Origin: Paracoccaceae bacterium
GTDB lineage: Bacteria > Pseudomonadota > Alphaproteobacteria > Rhodobacterales > Rhodobacteraceae
DNA length: 34,027 nucleotides
Direction of reading: 5' to 3'
NCBI GenBank assembly: GCA_007695345.1
Contig: REDZ01000112.1
Coordinates: forward strand, 1-34,027
In this document: positions 25,899-33,215 of the stretch, in pieces
Layout of the letters: every line of letters starts with the position of its first letter
Numbering within the stretch: the first letter of the stretch is position 1
Position numbers and translations under genes: made by a program
The notes under the pieces: model-generated
Told to the model about the DNA's origin: nothing
Seen by the model: only the letters and a program-made list of their open reading frames with translations
Databases searched by the model: none

Positions 25899-25931
25899 GC
25901 CATGTCAGCCTGCGCGGCAGGCTGACATGGC
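25899..25931. terminator. Perfect 15-bp hairpin at the convergent gene ends
   Basis: GCCATGTCAGCCTGC (25899-25913) and GCAGGCTGACATGGC (25917-25931) are exact reverse complements around a GCG loop. It starts after the stop of the + strand gene and covers the last codons and stop of the - strand lipoprotein gene. The stem is strong enough to stop both transcripts, but neither side has a T-run, so it may instead act as an RNA-end stabiliser. Confidence 0.6.
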
Positions 25932-26270
25932 GCGCGCAGCCGCCGCCGCGATGCCGTCGCGCTGCGCGCGAAGGCTGGCCAGCCGTGCCTGTTCGGCAGG
26001 CACATTCACCGCTTCGCGCGTGGCCGGCTGGCGCGGCGTGTGCTGGGTGCAGAACAGCACCGGCTCGCGTGGCCAGGCGCAGATATGCAGTGTGGTGCGG
26101 CCCGCGACCTCGGGGCGGTCGCGGTAGCCGCGCGCAAGCGTGCGCTCGCTCTCGGCGATCTGACGGTCCAGTTCGACCAGATCCGCCTGCGCCGTCCGGA
26201 CACACCTTTGTTCGGGCGAGGCGCAGGCTGCAAGCAACCCGCCAAGCAATATGGGGGCAATGACACGCAT
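25905..26270 (-). CDS. Small predicted lipoprotein of unknown function
   Basis: A 121-residue protein beginning MRVIAPILLGGLLAACAS, with a lipoprotein signal and lipobox LAAC (lipidated Cys near residue 16). The mature part is rich in Arg and Ala. It contains a helical stretch (VELDRQIAESERTLARGYRDR), a short Cys-containing core (HICAWPREPVLFCTQ) and a second helix (EQARLASLRAQRDGIAAAAARAM), which suggests a coiled-coil pair. I do not recognise the family. ATG 26270 is chosen because it begins the signal; the open frame up to 26339 adds only a basic extension. The last codons form one arm of a perfect hairpin shared with the convergent gene's end. It lies 46 bp downstream of regA, on the same strand. 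Confidence 0.75.
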   Translation of the reverse strand: MRVIAPILLGGLLAACASPEQRCVRTAQADLVELDRQIAESERTLARGYRDRPEVAGRTTLHICAWPREPVLFCTQHTPRQPATREAVNVPAEQARLASLRAQRDGIAAAAARAMSACRAG

Positions 26271-26316
26271 TGATGCACGATAGCGCCGCGCCTGAAGCGG
26301 CGCAAACCTCGCTACG

Positions 26317-26874
26317 CTATTGCGGCGAGCGCTTGGCAAGGATGCGCTGCAAGGTGCGGCGGTGCATGTTCAGCCGGCGCGCCGTCTCGGACACGTTGCG
26401 GTCGCATTGCTCGAACACGCGCTGGATATGTTCCCAGCGTACCCGGTCGGCGGACATCGGGTTCTCGGGCGGCTCCGGCAGTGCATCACCGGGATCGGAC
26501 AGCAGGGCGCGCGCCACCTCATTCGCATCGGCGGGTTTCGACAGGTAATCCGTCGCACCGATCTTGACAGCGGCAACAGCCGTCGCAATCGCACCATAGC
26601 CGGTGAGCACCACAATGCGCGCATCCTCGCGCGCGTTGCGCAGCGCCTCGACCACATCCAGCCCGTTGCCATCTTCCAGCCGCAGGTCGATCACCGCATA
26701 GGCCGGGCGTCGCGCCTTGGCGATCACCGTACCGCTTTCGACCGAGCGCGCCGTCTCGACCGTGAAGCCGCGTTTTTCCATGGCGCGGGCCAACCGTTTG
26801 ACGAACACCTCGTCGTCATCAACCAGCAGAAGCGTCGGGTCGGGGCCAATCTCGGCAGCAGGGCTGTCAGACAT
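26317..26874 (-). CDS. regA: Redox response regulator RegA (PrrA/ActR)
   Basis: A 185-residue response regulator. The receiver domain shows the acidic pair in LLLVDDDE, the phosphorylated Asp63 in VIDLRLEDGNG, the switch Thr in VVLTGYG and Lys in YLSKPAD. A short proline-containing linker precedes a Fis-type helix-turn-helix at the end (NVSETARRLNMHRRTLQRIL), nearly invariant in RegA orthologues. It controls photosynthesis, respiration, carbon and nitrogen fixation genes in relatives. ATG 26874 follows GAGAGAG. An upstream start at 26928 would add 18 residues not usual in the family. It lies downstream of senC and divergent from regB, the standard layout. The hvrA gene often found after regA is missing; a lipoprotein gene takes its place. 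Confidence 0.95.
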   Translation of the reverse strand: MSDSPAAEIGPDPTLLLVDDDEVFVKRLARAMEKRGFTVETARSVESGTVIAKARRPAYAVIDLRLEDGNGLDVVEALRNAREDARIVVLTGYGAIATAVAAVKIGATDYLSKPADANEVARALLSDPGDALPEPPENPMSADRVRWEHIQRVFEQCDRNVSETARRLNMHRRTLQRILAKRSPQ

Positions 26875-26951
26875 GATAATGCTCTCTCTCATTGGCGGAG
26901 AGATAGGGCGCTCTGCCAGTAAGGTCAATTTTCCGACGCGCGAATCTGGGG

Positions 26952-27572
26952 TCAGGCATTCTCGATGAAACAGGCTGTCGTATCGGCCACCTGCTCGGGC
27001 GTCTGGTCGCGGCGGAGGATATCAACAAAACCATGTTCCGGCAGCATCAGGTAGCTGAAGGTCGAATGATCGATCAGGTAGAAATCGTCATCGGTTTCCT
27101 GAACGGCGTAATACATCCGATACGCCTGAGCGGCAGCGCGGATCTGCTCTTCGGACCCTGTCAGCCCGACCATGCGCGGATGCATGAAACGCACGAATTC
27201 TGCCAGCGCCTCTTGCGTGTCGCGCTCATGATCGACCGAGATGAAGACCGGCGTCACCTCATGCCCCTTTTCATCCAGCAGATCAATGGCTTCGGCATTG
27301 CGCGCCGTGTCCAGCGGGCAGACATCGGGACAAAACGTATAGCCGAAATAGATCAGCGTCGGCGTGTCGGCGAAATCCGCTTCGGTGACCGTGCGGCCAG
27401 TGTGATCGACCAGTTCGAATGGCCCGCCAATGGCTCCCGACCCGCCCGCGATAGAAGTCTCGCGGCATTGATCGAACCCGGTCTGGGACGATCCGGCGTA
27501 GATCATGTAGCCCAACCCCCCAAGCAGGGCGGCAACGGACCCGACAGCAATGGTGGAATAGAGGCGAATCAT
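26952..27572 (-). CDS. senC: SCO1/SenC (PrrC) family copper protein
   Basis: A 206-residue membrane-anchored periplasmic thioredoxin-fold protein, with an N-terminal anchor (about 7-26). It has the Sco copper site: Cys81 and Cys85 in FCPDVC, and His169 in IDHSTFSYL. It helps deliver copper to the CuA or CuB centre of cytochrome oxidase. In Rhodobacter the gene (senC/prrC) sits between regB and regA and influences signalling by that pair. ATG 27572 has GGAG upstream; the TTG four codons earlier overlaps that ribosome site and is rejected. The gene is divergent from regB, with a 101-bp shared promoter region, and ends 77 bp before regA. Confidence 0.92.
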   Translation of the reverse strand: MIRLYSTIAVGSVAALLGGLGYMIYAGSSQTGFDQCRETSIAGGSGAIGGPFELVDHTGRTVTEADFADTPTLIYFGYTFCPDVCPLDTARNAEAIDLLDEKGHEVTPVFISVDHERDTQEALAEFVRFMHPRMVGLTGSEEQIRAAAQAYRMYYAVQETDDDFYLIDHSTFSYLMLPEHGFVDILRRDQTPEQVADTTACFIENA

Positions 27573-27673
27573 TGCGATCTCCAACAGCGACGATTGGCGC
27601 CTTGATGCCTCAAGCCCCCGGCCCTATCAATCCGGTATGGCGCATCTGTGACAACGCGCCTCAAAGAGGTGCC

Positions 27674-29062
27674 ATGCAAAGCCCGCGATTCGGTGAAATT
27701 TCGCAAGATCATCACGGCGAATGGGTGCGTCTGCGCACCATGACCGGGCTGCGCATGGTCGCGCTGGCCGGGCAGGCCACGGCGCTGACGGTGGCGCATG
27801 TCTATTTCGATCTGCGGTTCGACCGGACGCTGGTCTGTCTGGTCTGGGGCGCGGGGGCGCTGTCGATCCTCGCTTCGCTTCTGTTGTTTCCGCAGACCAA
27901 GCGACTCAGCGATTCCGAAGCGATGCTGACCTTTCTGTTCGACATCGCGCTGCTGATCTGCCTGCTGTATCTGACCGGCGGTATCACCAACCCCTTCTCG
28001 CTGCTGGTGCTGGGGCCGGTAACCGTATCGGCCATGGCGCTCAAGCCGCGATCAACGCTGATCCTGGCACTGGTGGCGATCGCGCTGCTGACGCTTATCA
28101 GCCTGACCTATCAACCCTTGCGTTTTGCAGATGGCACGCCTTTGGTGGTGCCGCCGATCCTGACCTTCGGGTTCTGGGCGGCCATCGTGATCGGGATATT
28201 GTTTCAGGCCTTCTATGCCCATCGCGTGGCAGAAGAGGCCAGTTCCATGGCCAATGCGCTGCTGGCCGCGCAGATGGCGCTGACACGCGAGCAGAAACTG
28301 ACCGATCTGGGCGGTGTGGTCGCCGCAGCGGCGCATGAGCTGGGCACGCCCCTGGCCACGATCAAGCTGGTCAGCGCAGAGCTGGCCGAAGAGCTGCGCG
28401 ACCGCCCCGATCAGCAGGCCGATGCGCAGTTGCTGGTCGAACAGGCGGATCGCTGCCGCGATATCCTGCGCTCCATGGGACGGGCGGGCAAGGATGACAC
28501 CTATCTGCACCGCGCGCCCCTGGAGGCCGTTCTGATGGAGGCCGCCGAGCCGCATCGCGACCGGGGCAAGCAGGTGCGTTTCATGCTGGAGCCGGGTGCA
28601 GGGGGCGATGCGGCCCAGCCCGTCATCGAGCGCCGCCCCGAGATCATTCACGGGTTGCGCAACCTGATCCAGAACGCGGTGGATTTCGCGCAGTCGCAGG
28701 TCTGGATACAGGCAGAATGGACCGACACCATGCTGCGCATCCGCATCATCGATGACGGGCCGGGCTTTCCGCCCACGCTTCTGGGCTTCATCGGCGAGCC
28801 TTTCATCCGCCGCCGCCGCGACCCGTCGCGCAAACGCCACCGCCCCGATTACGAAGGGATGGGGCTGGGGCTGTTCATCGCCAAGACCTTGCTGGAACGC
28901 ACGGGCGCGCGCCTGTCCTTTGGCAATGGCGAGGGGGCGATCCCGCATATGCCCGGATCATCCACGCCCAGCGGGGCGGATATCCGGCTGGAATGGCCCC
29001 TGCGCCGCATCCGGGTCGATACCAGCGGCGCATTGCAGCCGAATCAGCCGCTGCCGGTGTGA
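27674..29062 (+). CDS. regB: Redox sensor histidine kinase RegB (PrrB/ActS)
   Basis: A 462-residue inner-membrane kinase with six predicted spans in the first ~180 residues, including the quinone-binding segment GGITNPF (102-108). The dimerisation domain has the phosphorylated His221 in AAAHELGTPLATI. Cys261 in QADRCRDIL lies 40 residues later, matching the position of the redox-active Cys in R. capsulatus RegB. The ATPase domain shows GLRNLIQNAVDFA (N box), DDGPGF and GMGLGLFIAK. ATG 27674 has AAAGAGG upstream; the open frame from 27572 adds 34 unlikely residues. It signals to RegA. All sensing features known in the family appear to be kept. Confidence 0.95.
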   Translation: MQSPRFGEISQDHHGEWVRLRTMTGLRMVALAGQATALTVAHVYFDLRFDRTLVCLVWGAGALSILASLLLFPQTKRLSDSEAMLTFLFDIALLICLLYLTGGITNPFSLLVLGPVTVSAMALKPRSTLILALVAIALLTLISLTYQPLRFADGTPLVVPPILTFGFWAAIVIGILFQAFYAHRVAEEASSMANALLAAQMALTREQKLTDLGGVVAAAAHELGTPLATIKLVSAELAEELRDRPDQQADAQLLVEQADRCRDILRSMGRAGKDDTYLHRAPLEAVLMEAAEPHRDRGKQVRFMLEPGAGGDAAQPVIERRPEIIHGLRNLIQNAVDFAQSQVWIQAEWTDTMLRIRIIDDGPGFPPTLLGFIGEPFIRRRRDPSRKRHRPDYEGMGLGLFIAKTLLERTGARLSFGNGEGAIPHMPGSSTPSGADIRLEWPLRRIRVDTSGALQPNQPLPV

Positions 29063-29142
29063 ACTGTCAGGCACTGCACAAGTGTGAATGGACAAATGCG
29101 TGCAGCCTGATAGGCTTGTCCCATGTCTTGAAAGGGTATGCC

Positions 29143-29427
29143 ATGGCGCTTCCACTCGCACCGATCGCGGTTTTCGCGGCAAAATACGGCTCTGTCGCGC
29201 TGGCAGGCTATGCGCTGGCCCGCCAGATTCAGGTGGGACGCACTGACCAGCGCGCCGAAGATGCGCTGGACGAGTTGCACGAGGGCATCAGTGCCCATCG
29301 CCCCCGTGACCGTGACCAGATGAATGCCGCCGCCCGGTTCCGCCGCACCATCCGGCTGGGCACAGCCGGACCGGGCATAGAGATTGACGCCTCGGCGCTG
29401 GGCCGGATACGGATGCGCCGGGTTTGA
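29143..29427 (+). CDS. Small conserved-looking protein of unknown function
   Basis: A 94-residue protein starting MALPLAPIAVFAAKYGSVALAGYALA, with one hydrophobic segment at residues 4-26 and then a charged soluble part (RTDQRAEDALDELHEG, RPRDRDQMNAAARFRRTIR). ATG 29143 has AAAGGG upstream at proper distance, and the frame's base composition is like its neighbours, so it is probably a real gene. It could be a small membrane-anchored protein. I do not recognise a family. The stop overlaps the TTG start of the next gene by 4 bp, implying coupled translation. Confidence 0.65.
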   Translation: MALPLAPIAVFAAKYGSVALAGYALARQIQVGRTDQRAEDALDELHEGISAHRPRDRDQMNAAARFRRTIRLGTAGPGIEIDASALGRIRMRRV

Positions 29428-30044
29428 GCGGTCTGACCCTCTATTACAGCGACGCCTCGCCCTATGCCCGCAAGGTGCGCGCCCTTGCGCATGAGGCCGG
29501 GCTGGAGGGGCAGATCACACTGGTGCGCGCCTCTGGCACACCGCTGGACCCTGGCACTACGCCAATCACAGCCAACCCGCTGGGCAAGGTGCCCACATTG
29601 CTGCGCGCGGATGGCGCAGCGCTTTATGACAGCCGGGTGATCTGCCAGTATCTCGACGCGCGCGCGGATGCGGGGCTATACCCAGCCGGGGCACGGCGCT
29701 GGGATGCGCTGGTGCTGGAGGCGACGGCCGATGGCATTCTCGATGCCGCGCTGAGCATGGTGTACGAATCCCGCCTGCGCCCCGAAGACATGCGTCTTGC
29801 CCCGATTGTCGAGGGGTACTGGACCAAGATCGCCCGTACGCTTGATGTGCTGGAGGCGCGATGGATGGCTTATCTGGCCGGCCCGCTATGCGTTGGACAG
29901 ATCGCGCTTGGCTGCGCGTTGGGCTATCTGGACCTGCGTCACGGCGCGCGCGACTGGCGCGCATCCTGCCCCGAACTCGCCCACTGGGAATCGCGCATCG
30001 CGGCGCGCGCCGCGATGCAGGCGACAGCGCCACCGCCGGGCTAG
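29424..30044 (+). CDS. Glutathione S-transferase family protein
   Basis: A 206-residue protein with a thioredoxin-fold N-terminal domain. It shows LYYSDASPYARKVRALAHEAGL, with the glutathione-site serine/cysteine position held by Ser in SDASPYARK. NPLGKVPTLL follows with the cis-proline, then DSRVICQYLD. An all-helical C-terminal domain completes the GST layout. The likely role is conjugation or reduction with glutathione in the cytoplasm; the substrate is unknown. The start is TTG 29424, since no ATG or GTG lies close upstream in frame and the next ATG would remove most of the N-terminal domain. It overlaps the upstream small gene by 4 bp. Confidence 0.85.
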   Translation: MSGLTLYYSDASPYARKVRALAHEAGLEGQITLVRASGTPLDPGTTPITANPLGKVPTLLRADGAALYDSRVICQYLDARADAGLYPAGARRWDALVLEATADGILDAALSMVYESRLRPEDMRLAPIVEGYWTKIARTLDVLEARWMAYLAGPLCVGQIALGCALGYLDLRHGARDWRASCPELAHWESRIAARAAMQATAPPPG

Positions 30045-30240
30045 GACGATGTTTGCGGTCACACACCCCCGGTCACCCCGGAATACCGGCAGATTCTGCA
30101 GGACTGCGACACCTTTACCCCTTGAGGATGCTGGACGACTATCACAAACCCCGCTAAATAGCCGCCGAGACAGGCTGCGGCGCGACTGCGGCCGCGTGTC
30201 CAAATGCAGCCATCGAACCCATTGAACAGGGAGAATGCTC

Positions 30241-30804
30241 GTGTCCAACGCTGAAGATCACGACAGCAGCCGCCGCGATTTCATCCACTACGCCGCAGGC
30301 GGTGCCGGTGTGGTTACAGTCGGCGCCGCTGTGTGGCCACTGGTCAACCAGATGAACCCGTCGGCAGATGTCGAGGCACTGTCGACGATTTTTGTTGATG
30401 TGGGTGATCTGGAACCCGGCGGTCAGGTCACGGTCAACTTTCTTGGCAAGCCCGTTTTCATCCGGCGCCGCACCGAAGAAGAAATCGCCGATGGCCGCGC
30501 TGTCGAGCTGTCGGACCTGAGCATCGACCGCGATAGCCGCAACCCCAACCGTCCGGGCAGCGATGCGCTCGACTCCAATCGCACAATGGATGAAGAGGGC
30601 GAGTGGCTGGTGATGATCGGCGTGTGCACCCATCTGGGCTGCGTTCCGCTGGGCGACGGCGCGGGTGATTTCGGGGGCTGGTTCTGCCCCTGCCACGGCT
30701 CGCATTACGATACTGCCGGGCGCATCCGCCGCGGCCCGGCACCGGAGAACATGCATATTCCGGTCGCCGAATTCGTAGATGATGTAACCATTCAGCTCGG
30801 CTAA
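30241..30804 (+). CDS. petA: Cytochrome bc1 complex Rieske iron-sulfur subunit
   Basis: The Rieske protein passes electrons from ubiquinol to cytochrome c1 at the periplasmic side. The 187-residue protein begins [14 protein letters not shown], with a Tat-type uncleaved anchor (about 12-34). The [2Fe-2S] ligands are Cys129 and His131 in CTHLGC and Cys149 and His152 in CPCHGSHYD; Cys134 and Cys151 form the usual disulfide. These residue numbers equal those of the R. sphaeroides protein. The start is GTG 30241, with AGGGAGA upstream, because it gives the conserved N-terminus; the ATG at 30235 overlaps that site. petB follows after 14 bp. The 196 bp before it must hold the operon promoter, which I could not delimit. 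Confidence 0.95.
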   Translation: MSNAEDHDSSRRDFIHYAAGGAGVVTVGAAVWPLVNQMNPSADVEALSTIFVDVGDLEPGGQVTVNFLGKPVFIRRRTEEEIADGRAVELSDLSIDRDSRNPNRPGSDALDSNRTMDEEGEWLVMIGVCTHLGCVPLGDGAGDFGGWFCPCHGSHYDTAGRIRRGPAPENMHIPVAEFVDDVTIQLG

Positions 30805-30818
30805 CAGAGGAGCGACTG

Positions 30819-32183
30819 ATGTCAGGTATCCCACACGACCATTACGAGCCCAAGAGCAACGCCGGGAAATACATGCATCGGCGCCTGCCGATCATCGGGT
30901 TGATCTACGACACGATCATGATCCCCACACCCAAGAACCTGAACTGGATGTGGATATGGGGCATCGTTCTCGTGTTCTGTCTGGTGTTGCAGATCGTCAC
31001 GGGCATCGTGCTGGCCATGCATTACACCGCTGACGTGAACATGGCCTTTGCCAGCGTCGAGCATATCATGCGCAACGTGAATGGCGGCCATATGCTGCGC
31101 TATCTGCACCAGAACGGTGCCATGCTGTTCTTCCTGGCGGTGTATCTGCACATGGCGCGCAGCATGTATTACGGCAGCTACAAGACCCCGCGAGAGATTA
31201 CATGGATCATCGGCATGCTGATTTACCTGCTGATGATGGCCACGGCCTTCATGGGCTATGTGCTGCCCTGGGGTCAGATGTCCTTCTGGGGCGCGACTGT
31301 GATCACCGGCCTGTTCGGTGCCGTCCCCGGTATCGGCGACATGCTGCAGGCCTGGATCCTTGGTGGGCCTGCTGTCGATAATGCCGCTCTGACGCGCTTC
31401 TTCTCGCTGCATTACCTGCTGCCCTTCGTGATCCTGGGGCTGGTGATTGTCCATGTCTGGGCCTTCCACACGACCGGCAACAACAACCCCACCGGGGTCG
31501 AGGTGCGCCGCGGATCGAAGGAAGAGGCGGAGAAAGACACCCTGCCCTTCTGGCCCTATTTCGTCATGAAGGACCTGTTCGCGCTGGCCGTGATCCTCGC
31601 ACTGTTCTGGGCGCTGGTTGCCTTCATGCCGAACTTCCTGGGCCACACCGACAACTATATCGAGGCGGATCCCCTGGTCACACCGCCCGAGATCGTGCCG
31701 GAATGGTATTTCCTGCCCTTCTACGCCATCCTGCGGGCCTTTACCTCGGATGTGTGGATCGTGATTGCCGTGAACTGGCTGTCCTTCGGGATCATCGATG
31801 CGACCTTCTTCGGGGTGCTGGCGATGTTCGGGGCGATCTTCGTCTGGGCGCTGATGCCCTGGCTCGACACGTCGTCGGTCCGCTCGGGGCGGTATCGACC
31901 CATGTTCAAGATGTTCTTCTGGGTCTTTATCGTGAACTTCGTGGTACTGACCTGGGTCGGCGCCATGCCTGCCGAAGGCATCTACACGACCATCTCGCTG
32001 ATCGGCACGACCTACTGGTTCGCCTATTTCCTGGTGATCCTGCCCTGGCTGGGCCTGAGCGAGAAGGCGACGACACCGCCGGCGACCATCGAGGAGGACT
32101 TCAACGAGTCGATCCGTCAGCAGATGGAGCGGAGCGGAAAGACCTCCTCCGGCCCCGAGCCCGAGCGGGTTCCGGCGGAATGA
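30819..32183 (+). CDS. petB: Cytochrome b of the bc1 complex
   Basis: A 454-residue membrane protein with eight spans that carries haems bL and bH and both quinone sites. Haem-ligand histidines lie in [22 protein letters not shown] and in [21 protein letters not shown] (shown as pairs of His 14 apart). The Qo-site motif PEWY is present in [17 protein letters not shown]. The protein is somewhat longer than usual at its C-terminus: after the conserved [10 protein letters not shown] it has a tail, [16 protein letters not shown] and then a Pro/Glu-rich end, that I do not recognise from relatives. Third codon positions become more GC-rich in the second half. petC follows after 25 bp with its own ribosome site. 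Confidence 0.95.
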   Translation: MSGIPHDHYEPKSNAGKYMHRRLPIIGLIYDTIMIPTPKNLNWMWIWGIVLVFCLVLQIVTGIVLAMHYTADVNMAFASVEHIMRNVNGGHMLRYLHQNGAMLFFLAVYLHMARSMYYGSYKTPREITWIIGMLIYLLMMATAFMGYVLPWGQMSFWGATVITGLFGAVPGIGDMLQAWILGGPAVDNAALTRFFSLHYLLPFVILGLVIVHVWAFHTTGNNNPTGVEVRRGSKEEAEKDTLPFWPYFVMKDLFALAVILALFWALVAFMPNFLGHTDNYIEADPLVTPPEIVPEWYFLPFYAILRAFTSDVWIVIAVNWLSFGIIDATFFGVLAMFGAIFVWALMPWLDTSSVRSGRYRPMFKMFFWVFIVNFVVLTWVGAMPAEGIYTTISLIGTTYWFAYFLVILPWLGLSEKATTPPATIEEDFNESIRQQMERSGKTSSGPEPERVPAE

Positions 32184-32208
32184 TCGGTGCAAGGGAAAGG
32201 ATAGCGAC

Positions 32209-33024
32209 ATGAAACTCAGGAAACTGGCCCTTGCCACCGTCGCCGCGGCAGCGCTTGCGCTGCCGGGCGGGATGGCGGAGGCGTCCAAGGTGAAGGGAGA
32301 AGTCACCAATTTCGACTTCTCCTTCCAGGGGCCCTTCGGCAGCTATGACCGCAACCAGCTGCAGCGCGGCCTGCAGGTCTATCACAACGCCTGTGCGGCC
32401 TGTCACGGGCTGCAGTATGTGGCCTTCCGCACCCTGTCGGACCCGGGCGGCCCCGAGCTTCCGCCCGATCAGATGCGGGCCTTCGCCGAGATGTACGAGG
32501 TCTGGGACCCCGATGAGCGGGACTGGCGCACCGCCGGACCCAACGACCGCTTCCCCGACCCGGAGTTCGAGGGGGCACCGGACCTGAGCCTGATGGCCAA
32601 GGCGCGCGCGGGCTTCCACGGTCCCCACGGGCTGGGCATCAACCAGCTGCGCAAGGGCATCGGCGGACCGGAATACATCGCCTCCTATCTGGTCGGCTAT
32701 ACCGGCGAGGAGGATTTCCAGGCCGGCTCGATGTTCTACTACAACAAGGCCTATGGCGACTGGGTGAGCATGGCGCCGGTGCTGTTCGAGGACATGCTGG
32801 ACTATGCCGACGGCACCCCGGCGACCGAGGAACAGATGGCCAAGGACGTCGCGGCCTTCCTGATGTGGACCGCCGAGCCGCACCTCAACAGCCGCAAGAA
32901 TGCCGGCCTGACCGGGGTCATCATCCTGGGCGTGCTGACGGTGCTGCTGTATCTGACCAACAAGCAGCTCTGGGCGCCGATCAAGGCCCGCGCGAAGGCC
33001 GACATCAAGAAGCGCAAGGACTGA
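32209..33024 (+). CDS. petC: Cytochrome c1 of the bc1 complex
   Basis: A 271-residue membrane-anchored c-type cytochrome that takes electrons from the Rieske protein and reduces soluble cytochrome c. It has a Sec signal peptide (cut near GGMAEASK), the haem site CAACH in VYHNACAACHGLQY, and a C-terminal anchor (VIILGVLTVLLYLTNKQLW) with a basic cytoplasmic end. The Met haem ligand region is around SMAPVLFEDMLDY. Four sample lines of the gene give about 89% G or C at third codon positions, against about 68% in a sample of petA. A strong hairpin terminator follows at 33054. Confidence 0.95.
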   Translation: MKLRKLALATVAAAALALPGGMAEASKVKGEVTNFDFSFQGPFGSYDRNQLQRGLQVYHNACAACHGLQYVAFRTLSDPGGPELPPDQMRAFAEMYEVWDPDERDWRTAGPNDRFPDPEFEGAPDLSLMAKARAGFHGPHGLGINQLRKGIGGPEYIASYLVGYTGEEDFQAGSMFYYNKAYGDWVSMAPVLFEDMLDYADGTPATEEQMAKDVAAFLMWTAEPHLNSRKNAGLTGVIILGVLTVLLYLTNKQLWAPIKARAKADIKKRKD

Positions 33025-33053
33025 CGCGACAGCGGCCCGAAGCGGTCGGGTGA

Positions 33054-33085
33054 GGCGCGCCCCCTCGGGGGGCGCGCCTTGTCTT
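33054..33085 (+). terminator. Terminator of the petABC operon
   Basis: GGCGCGCCCCC (33054-33064) and GGGGGCGCGCC (33068-33078) form a perfect 11-bp stem with a TCG loop, followed by the T-rich stretch TTGTCTTT. It lies 30 bp after the petC stop. Confidence 0.85.
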
Positions 33086-33160
33086 TGCGGCCCACCCCGG
33101 GGCCGCCGCTGCCCACGGACCCACCTGCGGCCCGTCCGCCCCGCATCGCCGGGCCGAACG

Positions 33161-33192
33161 CAACGGGCGCGCCCCGCAGGGCGCGCCCGTTG
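33161..33192 (-). terminator. Probable terminator of galU
   Basis: CAACGGGCGCGCCC (33161-33174) and GGGCGCGCCCGTTG (33179-33192) form a perfect 14-bp stem with a CGCA loop, 24 bp past the galU stop on the minus strand. No T-run follows on either strand, so termination would rest on the stem or on Rho. Confidence 0.6.
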
Positions 33193-33215
33193 CCGTTGCG
33201 TCCCTGGTTGTGCGG

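Noticed and set aside
30045-30240. RegA-binding sites and a sigma-70 promoter before petA
   Set aside because: TTGAGG and CTAAAT are present but 26 bp apart, and no repeated RegA-type motif could be fixed by eye.
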